Shown here piece by piece: positions 54,681 through 64,000 of a stretch of 64,000 nucleotides of DNA (position 1 is its first letter; each line of letters opens with the position of its first letter). The translations under genes and the position numbers were made by a program. Origin of the DNA: Brachycybe producta (taxonomy: Eukaryota; Arthropoda; Diplopoda; Playtdesmida; Andrognathidae); the NCBI GenBank assembly GCA_036925085.1, contig JAUPFP010000065.1, forward strand, positions 607,501-671,500, given 5' to 3'. The notes under the pieces are model-generated. The model searched no databases. It worked only from the letters and a program-made list of their open reading frames with translations, and was not told the DNA's origin.

Positions 54681-54823
54681 CATATTTGTGCATGCACTGG
54701 CAAGCATCATATACTTCGGATTAAACTGAACACACTGTACAGGCATTGCATGGTCACCAGTCAGGGTACACACCCTACAACCTACTTCAGCATTCCAAAT
54801 GTGTAGTTTACCATCTGTTGATC
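54681..54823 (-). CDS. WDR82: WDR82 internal exon (last WD repeat)
   Basis: 143-base minus-strand exon with an acceptor TATTTTTTAG before it and a donor GTAAGTTTT after it. With one base from the previous exon it reads GSTDGKLHIWNAEVG, then CTLTGDHAMPVQCVQFNPKY and MMLASACTNM. Vertebrate WDR82 has GSEDGKIHVWNGESG ... [22 protein letters not shown] at this place, an almost residue-for-residue match. WDR82 is the WD40 subunit that ties SET1-type H3K4 methyltransferase complexes to RNA polymerase II and also serves in the PNUTS-PP1 phosphatase complex; it acts in the nucleus. The exon encodes the last WD blade, ending just before the C-terminal AFWLP exon. The frame is open and the splice sites are intact. 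Confidence 0.88.
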
Positions 54824-55853
54824 CTAAAAAATATAACCTTAATTAGTAAACCTGTGCTATGTTTATATGCTATGTTAACTAAAACAAAAGGATATAAAAA
54901 TGTCACACTATTTGGTGGATAAACTTGAACTACTTAAAGGTTAAAAACGAAAATAAAGCTGTTTTAAAAAGGTTTATTTGCTATATACACGTACTTGAGC
55001 ATAAAATATTTATTTAAACAAATTAACATTAAGTTTATTTTAAAATTGTAAATATAGTATGAACATATCATATCCATACAAACGAACAATTATAAATATT
55101 GTATTAACTAAACTTTCAGCTTAGATGATTACCTTCCTTTCCTTAGTCTAAGCTTTCACCGCTACTTATTTCAAACGAGGTGATTTGTGTTTTTGATGGT
55201 GTAGGACAGGGTCTGGGGGCTGCAGAGCAAACATTTATTAGAATGTGGAATTGTATCAATGCTTATATAATGTTTTCTTGATTGAATCATCCAAGAAAGA
55301 CAACAAAACTAAGATGCAAACATTGATAATAATATAACCCTCAATGTCCAATTAGGTAACACCATTTGCACGGGCCCCACTTCCTTAAATTAGTGATTTA
55401 AGATTGCAAATGCAAAAATAATTTTTAACATTTAACATTTTTATCAAGGAATCCCATGGGGCTACTGCTGTGCTATACTAATTTGAATTAAATAAAACAA
55501 TTGACATTTTTTTCAAATTACCGATGTTAATTTTAAAACGATATCAGATAACAATTCCCTGAAGTGATTCGTTTATTATTCTATTTTTAAACCATTTTTA
55601 ATTTCGTTTGTAATCTTGCTTTGATACATTAAACAACCAGTTTAACTCCACTGTTTTCCTCCATTTATAATTTTTTTTAAATAACAGCTTAATAGCTTAT
55701 ACGCTCATAAGTATGTATTGGTATATCTACAAGCGCACGTGCACACATACATTGTACATCATTTGAGCATGTGTACAAACGTCTTTTATTCACTAAATAT
55801 CATTTTTATTAAGGATGTGTAGCTAATACAAAAGCTAATATAAAAGCACTTAC
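54824..55853 (-). other. WDR82 intron
   Basis: 1030-base AT-rich intron between two WDR82 exons, with GT-AG ends on the minus strand. No gene or mobile element was recognised in it. Confidence 0.75.
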
Positions 55854-55923
55854 CACAAAAAACAAATTGTGAGTCTGGACTAAATGATGACTCCAACGAA
55901 ATCCGTTTTGTATTGTTGTGACC
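55854..55923 (-). CDS. WDR82: WDR82 internal exon
   Basis: 70-base minus-strand exon bounded by an acceptor CATTTTTTTTCAG and a donor GTAAGTGC. It reads GHNNTKRISLESSFSPDSQF then VFC plus one base; with the next exon the sequence continues G-STDGK. Vertebrate WDR82 has [29 protein letters not shown]. It begins in phase 0 and leaves phase 1, consistent with the following exon. The preceding exon (which would encode a segment ending RLIDAFKG...HTF) was not found up to 64000. The gene therefore probably extends past the window, through an intron containing the inverted repeat, the Gypsy-3-type fragment and the second hAT-like copy. Confidence 0.87.
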
Positions 55924-56116
55924 CTGAAAAAAAATGAAACAAACAGAGTTAAGAGGCCATGTATAATGTGCCCATGGATGGTGCTCGCATCATTATAAAC
56001 TTGTATCGTTAAGTTATTAAAAATATAATTAACGTCTGCATTAAAATATAAAAAGTATGGCGTGATTAAGAAAAGAAAATGAACTCACTTTGAAAAAAGT
56101 TTGCTAAAACTGTGTA
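55924..56116 (-). other. WDR82 intron flank
   Basis: Short AT-rich stretch between the exon and the long inverted repeat; nothing recognised. Confidence 0.5.
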
Positions 56117-58096
56117 CCCTGTATAGTAGTCCAGTAACCTTGTCATGAAAAGGGGGGGGGCCTAAGTTGCATCAAGTGGGGGTAGTAGGTTTCTTTTTTT
56201 TTCTTGTATGGGATGTGACTGAGATGCAAAATCCAAGTTTTCAACCTCGGCAGCCCTCCCGGATCACTTTTGAATATCCCCAAAACTGCTAAATTTTTGC
56301 TCTTTTTTCGTTTTTTTCCCATTTTGACCATAAAGAAGCACGTTTTCGACAAAGACCACTCTATACATTTTTAAACTAAATTACATATGCTACAATTTGA
56401 GACCAGAATGGGCTCGGTAGACCTAATAGTTTCCGAGAGACAGCTTTTCAAAGTTTGGCAAATTTTCCAAACTTGAAAATTTTAAGCTAATTTTCATGTT
56501 CCATCATATATGCAATTGTCTTTATATCTTCAATAACCTGTCTGATATGAGTCAGTGAAGTAAACATTTATTCAATTTAACATTTTGAAGGGGGTAGGGA
56601 GGAGGAGGAAGGTTTACTGGGAGGGGGGAGGTCACTGTTCACAACCAGATGACTGAAATTGAAATACAAAATTTATTTAACAAACATTTACATCAAGTGT
56701 ATACAAAAAGTGTAAATGAAGTGAATGAAAGTGTAAACGAAATGTGAATTAAAGGTGTTTCCTCCTCTTCGAAGGACCAGGGCGAAGCAAACCCGCCAAT
56801 CCGCCTCCTTCAGTGCCATTTTCATCGTCCTGGACCTCCTGAAATGGAATGAAAATATTTATTTGTTGAATATCCCAAGGTAAAACCTTGTCAAGAAGTC
56901 CTAATATAAATGCAACACACATGTTGGTAAGTATTAATTAATAGAAATGATGGTAACTTTCAACAACAATACGAGTGTAAGTATACCTGATATTGTTAAT
57001 CGACTTGTTCAATAGCATCCCTGGCGAGTTGGCTGACTGGATAGTCGAGCAGCCTATCCATCTCGTTGTCGTCGAGCTTGTCCAAATCGTGGGTGTTGAC
57101 CGACATCTACCGTAATTTCAGGCAGGTTTTTGCAGGACTGGCCATTGCAGGTTCCACAGACAACTGAACACTTCATTGCGACGACGAGATGGATAGGCTG
57201 CTCGACTATCCAGTCAGCCAACTCGCCGGGGGTGCTATTGAACAAGTCGAGGAACAATATCAGGTATACTTACACTCGTATTGTTGTTGAAAGTTACCAT
57301 TATTTCTATTAATTAATACTTACCAACATGTGTGTTGCATTTATATTAGGACTTCTTGACAAGGTTTTACCTTGGGATATTCAAAAAATAAATATTTTCA
57401 TTCCATTTCAGGAGGTCCAGGACGATGAAAATGGCACTGAAGGAGGCGGATTGGCGGATTTTCTTGGCCCTGGTCCTTCGAAGAGGAGGAAACACCTTTA
57501 ATTCACATGTCGTTTACACTTTCATTCACTTCATTTACACTTTTTGTATACACTTGATGTAAATGTTTGTTAAATAAATTTTGTATTTCAATTTAAGTCG
57601 TCTAGTTGTGAACAGTGACCTCCCCCTCCCACCAAATTTTCCCCCTCCTCCCCCCCTTCAAAATGTTAAATTGAATAAATGTTCACTTCACTGACTCATA
57701 TCAAACAGGTTATTGAAGATAAAAAGACAATTGCATATATGATGAAACATAAAAATTAGCTTAAAATTTTCAAGTTTGGAAAATTTGCCAAACTTTGAAA
57801 AGCTGTATCTCGGAAACTATTAGGTCTACCTCAAATTGTAACATGTAATCTAGTTTAAAAATGTAAAGAGTGGTCTTTGTCGAAAACGTGTTCCCTCATG
57901 GTCAAAATGGGAAAAAACCGAAAAAAGAGCAAACATTTAGCAGTTTTTGGGATATTCAAAAGTTATACGGGGGTCTGCCGAGGTCAAAAACTTGGATTTT
58001 GCATCTCAGTCACATCCCATACAAGAAAAAAAAACGAAACCTACTACCTTCACTTGATGCAACTTACGATGTACTAGGTTACTGGACTATACTGCA
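56117..58096. repeat. Long inverted repeat, ~0.95 kb arms, ~100-base loop
   Basis: Arms 56117-57072 and 57176-58096 are inverted copies with small differences, around a loop of about 103 bases. The outer ends are GTATAGTAGTCCAGTAACCT and its inverse near 58080-58096. The plus strand of the right arm looks like the last two exons of a gene: DDEMDRLLDYPVSQLAGGAI then EQVEEQYQ, donor GTATAC at 57264; acceptor TTTCAG at 57411; then EVQDDENGTEGGGLADFLGP and GPSKRRKHL-stop, with AATAAA near 57572. The left arm holds the same on the minus strand, with a stop in the first exon. The GPSKRRK tail resembles transposase C-termini. It is probably a head-to-head foldback of a transposon 3' end. Confidence 0.75.
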
Positions 58097-59674
58097 TTTA
58101 TGCTAATTTTACTGCTACAGTAATAATTATATATTACAAAGCAACTTCTCACAATAAAGTATGAGAATTCTTGGCAAATATCTGCGGTAGTATATTAGTT
58201 GGTGCCCGTTCACAAAGAATAATCTTGTGAGTTTTACTGATCCAATTTTATTCAAAGGTCAAAAACGCATAAAAAATACCAATTTTGTTACAATGTATTT
58301 GTTTTCATTATACGCTCATAGTTTTGCTGTTTGTGAATGAATAATAAATTGATTGGTATGAATTTCTCCTGTCAGCATGCAACTTCTCGATTATGCATAG
58401 TGCTACATGGCCAACTTTTTATATACCGTATATAAATTTTTTAAGTAGGCCTAAATATCAACAACGGTAATTGTTTACAAAGCTAGAATATGAAACATAC
58501 AGACTATTAAGTAATCTAAAATTGTTTTACAAATATATTGTATGGATTCTGAGATATCGAATTTTAAAATTTTCAAGACATGCTCAGGAAATAATGTTCA
58601 TACGGCAAAATACGAAATAGGCGTTTTAATTGTTTTGACATTCCTACACCTGGTTTAATTCTTGTCGAAATCGGCAACATTTTGGCAACTTAAGATTTAC
58701 GAAATAGTTACAAAATAATACATATATCTTTAAAAACATGTTCTACTGTTTCCACTTCGGCATATGAGACTGTACTTTCGTCTATGTAATGTAACCTTAA
58801 AAACAAAAGGTATGTTTACAGACTAAAAAATGTTGCAAATGCAATTAAAATGTTGATGATCTCTTGTTGCATATGACCTTTGACCTGATTAAAATGTACA
58901 AAATGTTTATAACATAACATGAATACAAAAATCATATGCTACATGATGTATTGAGATACATTGTGCTGTATGTCCAAGGCATTGTGACCAATCTGGACAA
59001 TCAGACTGAAAATAATATTTTTGAGTAAGATTTCATGTGTAGACTACACTAAGACCAGAAATATGCCTGCCTCCACCATAAGAAAAGGCTTATGACGTTA
59101 AAGGGTTTGATATTTATGATTGTGCAGTGACGTAATGGCCTGGGTGGCAAATGCCGCCTGCGCTGGTCGTTTTGGCGCCGGTTTTATTTTTTGAAAAGAC
59201 TTTTTTTTAAATTTTCGAAACATTTTTAAAATTATATATATAAGGCCCGTCTGTTTTTCTTTCGTTCCCTATATGTGTAACGCTGTACAAACAAGGACAA
59301 ACACCTTGAAGCACGTCAGAATTTATATAAATTTAAATGAACCGGCATTTTTTCTCAAGGTCAACATTATGTTGCGCTCTCCCCATCCAAAACCCCATGA
59401 TATTACATTGGTGAGGGGAAAAGGTTGAAAAGGGGAGGGGAGAGATAGAAATGTGGAGGGGAAAATGGGGGAGGGGGAAACTGAAATTGAAATAAAAGGA
59501 GTAAAAAAAGGAAAAAAACGACACGCATGTGCATAATTGCCAGTGAATTTTGCTCCCGTCATTAATGACGGGTTACCCCACAATGTATATATAAAATAAA
59601 AGTTGTATGCATAATTCACATTCAAGCAAGAAGAACAAGGGCTGACATGAGAGAAATTAACCACTAAACAATTA
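58097..59674. other. AT-rich stretch with no gene seen
   Basis: No supported coding or RNA gene. Probably part of an upstream WDR82 intron. The text near 59280-59670 contains a CT/GA-rich patch (59408-59480) next to the Gypsy-3-type fragment. Confidence 0.45.
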
Positions 59675-62335
59675 ACGGCTCTCACGCTTGGACTTTTTAC
59701 GGTCCTTCTGGGCCGATCAGGCTTAGGTGGGTGGTTGGCCCCCTTCGCCTTCTCGGACTCCTTCTTCGAAGGTTTTCCGGCCGGAGCCGTACTCTTCTTT
59801 GAAGAAGTGCCCTTAGCCGAAGCGACAGCCGAGGATGATTGTCCGGAAACAAATCTTCCTCGACCATCCCGAAGGAGAGACTTCTCCTTCGGTGCAAGAG
59901 TCGGCTGACTCTTGCTACCAGTAGCTTTGGCTTCCGCACCATGGGCTGGTGCACTGGGAGCCTGCATCGCCTCCCTCTCGGCGATTCGCTTCTGGCCAGC
60001 GATGGTCGTGGCACTCGCAATCGGTGGGATGCCACGACCGACAGGAGGTTCCCCTGTTTTGAGCGGACTCCGGGCGGGCATTCCCTGCAGGGGAACCCAC
60101 CGCCACGAACCACCAACCGCACGAGCGATTTGTCGGTGCAGGCTCGCTGCTTGAGCCTGAAGCCGTTTGAGCTTGTCATCCAAGCTCTCTGGCTTCCGAG
60201 GTTCGAAAGCCTTTCTTCGACCTGAGGACCTGGCCTTCTTGCCTCGAGAGCGTTCAGCCACTGGTGGGGTGTGAGGGCGGGACCTCTTTTGTCCCTTACC
60301 ACCACCACCACTCACAGATTTCCCCGTTTTACCCGGAGCGGGTACTGGAGGCTGGGTAGCCCTCTTCTCCGCTCGCTGGTCCCTCTTCGGGTTGTCCGAC
60401 CGCCAGCCGGAGTGGCCAGCTACTGCCTCGGGCGGACCCGATCCAGCAGCCGGCTTCTCAGGCCAAGCAGCCCCTGAACAACCGTCAGGGCGGGCGAGTC
60501 TCCACTCGAAGCCCCACAGCAGGCGTGAACTTTTTCAACGCCTCCTCCTTAGCTTTGAGCATCACCTCTCTCTCTGCGAGAGCCTTGGCTCTGGCAGTGA
60601 TCCGTGCGGCTCCGGACTTTTTCTTGTGCTTCCTTGCGCCGTCCTTCCTCACCTGCACGGTCGGAAACTCCCCGACGAAGCATCGATGGTCCCCGACCAG
60701 GAAGCCACCTTCCTGGACCATGTCCCGTCTAGCTTCATCCAACCGATCCAAGCGGCCTTCTTCTTCGGCCAAGGACAGCCACGGCCTCCAAAGACATTGG
60801 ATCGGCGGGAAGAACTCCGGGGGATCCCGTTCCAGACGGTTTACCCTCGGAGGCCGAACTAATCCCATCAGACTCCGAAGAGCCCTCTGAAGAGGCGTTA
60901 CGGCTCCGCCACTGCCTTGAGGCGTCAACCACCGAATCAACGGTGGTTTCGACTTCCATCTCCGTGTCGATAACTAAGGACGCTCCCAAAGAGAAGTCCT
61001 CACTGTCCTCGACCACCCTAGACCAATCTAGGAGGTCTTGAACAGACGGAGACCCGGGTTCTGGGGTACTAGCAGTTACCACACCGGTGTCCGCTTTCCC
61101 ACCATCAATACCCGCTTCTGCAGCCTCTTCAACCGGAGAAACTACCGCCGCCACCGACTGAACGGTGGTAGCAGCCGAATCTCTGGAGGGAGACTGCAGG
61201 TATCGGCCCCAGAAGGCTCTTACACCGGTCGGAGTCGACTGGGCAGACTTCGGACCTTCCACGGCCTCTGCCGCCGGGGAATCACCGGATTCCACGGTGG
61301 CGTCAGCCGTTTCTGGTCCGCCAGATGATGGGAAGCCCTCCGATCCCGACTCCAACAGCCTTGCATCCCCCGGATGCAGCGGGCTGAGGGAAGGGGATCG
61401 TTGGCCACTCCCGTCGCCTTCCTCCTTCTCCTTCTCCGTGGTGGACCTGTTAAAAAGGGAAGAAACCGTCAAGAACAAGTTTTCACCGTGGAAAAGTGAA
61501 TCCCACGGGCTTCTACCATGAGAAGTCTCGTTTTCACCGTTCAAAGTCGGCATTTCACGGTCAAAACCGTGTTTTACCGCCTTCATACGGTGAAAACCAC
61601 TTTTCCCCCTTTCGGAACCGGTAGAAAGGGTATTCCACAGGATTTCACCGTGCGAATCGCGGTTTCCACCGTCCAAAGTCGGTAAACCACGGTAAAAACC
61701 ATAGCTAACCACCTTCGGACGGTGAAAACACCCTTTCACCGAGTGCCGACGGTTGGAAAGGGCATTGCACGAACTCCTACCGTGCAAAATGCCGTTATCA
61801 CCGTCCAAAGTCGGCAATTCACGGCCAAAACCGTGTCTTACCGCCTTCGGACGGCGAAAACCACTCCCTGGCAGGCTTCTACCGTCCAAACACCGTCGAA
61901 CTTGGGCCTTCCCAAGCGAAACGGCGCTCGGACAGGCTGAACCCGCCGGAAAAGTGCTTTCCACAGTGGTTTGGCCACCATGACAACAGTCATGGCGGCA
62001 AAACCACTCCCACCACGTGTGTATACGGTCATTGACCGTAAAACACACCGTTAACACATAAAAGAGAACTGCCAACAGGCAGGAGAAGGAAATTCCCTTA
62101 GAGGAACTTACTTTGTTTGGTTTTTCTTCTTTTTCCAGGCTTGGAAAGCTGCTCGGACGGTGAAAACGTGTTCTTTTTTTCACATGTAGTGCCGGCATCC
62201 TATGTTTGTGTATTTTACAAACAAGATGGCGCCTAGCCGCAAAATTCACCGTCTTAGCGGCTAATGGCCGTGCAATAGCGGCTAAAACATCACCAGCCGC
62301 CTCATGCATGGTCACCATGGAGATATGTATATATG
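59675..62335 (-). mobile_element. Internal fragment of a Gypsy-3-type element, no LTRs
   Basis: Minus-strand counterpart of about 48090-50835 in Gypsy-3. From 62318 leftwards it reads MVTMHEAAGDVLAA, the hydrophobic CLLAVLFYVLTVCFTV segment, the motif array (about 61930-61470) with its GTAAGT (near 62109) and pyrimidine-CAG bracket, the Ser/Glu-rich stretch and the first, basic part of the third gene (MSGGGGKGQKRSRP near 60315). Gag, pol, the C-terminal third-gene region and both LTRs are missing. It is a broken fossil. Its right edge abuts a TATATG repeat and the second hAT-like copy. Confidence 0.85.
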
Positions 62336-62380
62336 TATATATATGTATATATGTATATGTATATGTATGTATGTATATGT
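62324..62380. repeat. (TATATG)n microsatellite
   Basis: About 57 bases of TATATG/TATG units immediately left of hAT-like copy 2. It parallels the (TA)n left of copy 1. Confidence 0.85.
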
Positions 62381-64000
62381 ATTAGGGTGGTCCTTATTTT
62401 TTAAGTTTTTAAAAGTCTTTGTCTGACCCTCTCATGTTGTTCTACTATGTATAAAATTATGTTGTGCAAAGTTATATTACAGTCAAGCAATATTTAGGGG
62501 TAGCTCAATGAATATGAAATTCTTTCTTTTTTAAGATTTTTCTCTATTATTGCAGGTAAAGTGAAAAATTAATAGTTATGGCTACTGCAACCAGAAAGAC
62601 CAATACTTTGTGGCTTATTGGGTCAGAAGAGACCTCTATCAAGGGATCCAAGTTACCCTCTAATAAACAAGTGCTCAGTGTATTTTTTTATCACCACCGA
62701 ACCTTAAAAAAGACAATCCGTGAAAGTTCCCGTAGTGCTGTAAAAGAAGCTGCAGTATTTTGGGAAAAAGCCCGAATTCCCATAAGACATGAACAGGACT
62801 GTGTTAAGAAGACAGAACAGCTTCATGAGAAGTGGGTCAAACTGAAAAAAAATTGTAATAGGAAAAGTGCTGTTCAGCAAAGTCATGAGAGTCAGTTTAA
62901 AGATGACCTCGATAATTTATTTGACATTGCTCATAAGGATGCCCTCACAATGATTACTATTCAAGAAGACAAGGATTTTCTACTTGCACAGAGAGAAAAA
63001 GGTCGGCGAGGATGCTTTGGTCAAGTTGACAAAGTTTTGGCTGGAAAGGAATTGAGGATTGACAAACGGAAAAGAAAATTCGAAGAGTTTAAGCAGAAGT
63101 GTGAAAACCAACAAAAAGCGTTTGTGGGAAATGTCTTAGATTTCAGCAGTGACAGTGATGATCAAGCTAGTAGTAGTGGAAACAAATACAATGTAGTTCC
63201 AAATCAGAATGTCACAATAAGGAAACAATCCACATCAGAATCACCAACTAATCAAAATAAGAGGGCACATATAAACATTGTCACGCCATCAGTAGCATCG
63301 GCATTGGATAGAGCTAAGTTGAGTGACCGTAAAGCTACATTTCTCTTGGCAGCAGCAGCTCAGGGTCTTGGCCACAACATAAAAGATTTTAATCTCAATA
63401 GGTCATCAATAAGAAGACAGAGAGGTAGCATACGTAAAAAAGTGGCATTAAGACTAAAAAACGAATTCCACACTTCTACACCACTCGTTGTACACTCGGA
63501 TGGCAAACTTCTTCTGGATCTAACAGGAAATGAGAAAGTGGATCGCCTTCCTGTGATTGTTTCAGGTTTAGGTGTTAACCAGCTTCTAGGTGTGCCTAAG
63601 TTGCAGGCAGGCACTGGGGAGTGTCAGGCAACTGCTGTTGCAGATTTACTTAAAGAATGGGATGTTGTCGATCAAGTGAAAGCTATGTGCTTCGATACCA
63701 CATCTAGCAACACAGGTCACAGAAATGGAACTTGTATTCTGTTAGAGCAGAAATTGCAGAAGGATCTTCTGTACTTGGCATGTCGTCACCATATCTTAGA
63801 ACTTGTTCTTGCTAGTGCATTTAATGAAGCCATGGGTTGTACCTCGTCTGGCCCTGATGTAACCATATTCAAGCGATTCAAGCAGTTCTGGGTTAAAATA
63901 GATCAGTCATCTTACATGTCTTTAGACAGCAGTGAAACGGTACAACTTGTGATGAAAGATGAAAAAGACAATGTCATTGAATTCTGTACTAACCAGCTTC
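62381..64000 (+). mobile_element. hAT-like DNA transposon copy 2, runs off the window
   Basis: Starts ATTAGGGTGGTCCTTATTTT. A leader of about 197 bases is followed by an open transposase frame that continues to the window end. It is nearly identical to copy 1 over their shared 1.3 kb. The 3' end and the other terminal repeat are outside the window. Confidence 0.82.
62578..64000 (+). CDS. hAT-like transposase, 5' part (474 codons, open)
   Basis: Open from ATG at 62578 to the window edge without a stop. The N-terminal ~150 residues are charged and helical (VSVFFYHHRTLKKTIRES-like, EAAVFWEKARIPIRHEQD), a form found in a transposon-derived protein family widespread in invertebrates. A ribonuclease-H-fold catalytic region follows: HSDGKLLLDLTG (Asp at residue 308), MCFDTTSSNTG (Asp at residue 373) and LACRHHILELVL (residues about 400-411). 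The last corresponds to the CxxH motif that hAT transposases carry between the second Asp and the catalytic Glu. The final Glu would lie beyond the window. The sequence supports a DDE transposase; the hAT placement is my inference from motif order. This copy looks intact as far as it can be read. Confidence 0.75.
   Translation, partial: MATATRKTNTLWLIGSEETSIKGSKLPSNKQVLSVFFYHHRTLKKTIRESSRSAVKEAAVFWEKARIPIRHEQDCVKKTEQLHEKWVKLKKNCNRKSAVQQSHESQFKDDLDNLFDIAHKDALTMITIQEDKDFLLAQREKGRRGCFGQVDKVLAGKELRIDKRKRKFEEFKQKCENQQKAFVGNVLDFSSDSDDQASSSGNKYNVVPNQNVTIRKQSTSESPTNQNKRAHINIVTPSVASALDRAKLSDRKATFLLAAAAQGLGHNIKDFNLNRSSIRRQRGSIRKKVALRLKNEFHTSTPLVVHSDGKLLLDLTGNEKVDRLPVIVSGLGVNQLLGVPKLQAGTGECQATAVADLLKEWDVVDQVKAMCFDTTSSNTGHRNGTCILLEQKLQKDLLYLACRHHILELVLASAFNEAMGCTSSGPDVTIFKRFKQFWVKIDQSSYMSLDSSETVQLVMKDEKDNVIEFCTNQL

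Overview
The window is from an animal nuclear genome, most likely an invertebrate. The evidence is spliced exons of a conserved eukaryotic gene, nested retrotransposons of metazoan type, AT microsatellites and a widespread animal DNA transposon. No prokaryotic gene organisation, tRNA or rRNA gene was seen. The species cannot be named from the sequence.

The host gene is a WDR82 (Swd2) orthologue on the minus strand. Two consecutive internal exons lie at 55854-55923 and 54681-54823. A terminal exon reading AFWLPTVEDG(L/V)-stop occurs twice: at 35373-35408, and in a duplicated ~1 kb block at 16307-16342. The intron between 54680 and 35409 is about 19 kb and is packed with mobile elements. Exons further 5' were not found and probably lie beyond 64000.

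The rest is mostly nested mobile elements. An RNase H-bearing I-group LINE (LINE-A, plus strand) is split into 1-773, 13848-15388 and 29463-31310. Its first gap is a 13.1 kb Ty3/gypsy element (Gypsy-1, 774-13843, 4-bp target duplication). Its second gap is the duplicated WDR82 terminal-exon block. That block is interrupted by a CR1/Jockey-like LINE (LINE-B, minus), which is interrupted in turn by an 11.4 kb gypsy element (Gypsy-2, 16470-27886, minus). The WDR82 intron holds a hAT-like transposon copy (35799-37124), a solo Gypsy-1-type LTR (37687-38513), an older LTR relic (38864-39654) and a LINE-B fragment split by a 12.4 kb Gypsy-3 (40402-52755). Beyond the WDR82 exons lie a 2 kb long inverted repeat (56117-58096), an LTR-less internal fragment of a Gypsy-3-type element (59675-62335, minus) and a second, open hAT-like transposase that runs off the window end (62578-64000).

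The most unusual features are in the gypsy elements, which are treated here as fossils. Gypsy-1 and Gypsy-3 carry, between the primer-binding site and gag, a tandem array of hairpins with a period of about 71-72 bases. Their stems change sequence while staying paired. All three large elements carry a third gene downstream of integrase whose C-terminal region is recognisably shared even between the distant Gypsy-1/3 and Gypsy-2 lineages and matches no family I recognise.
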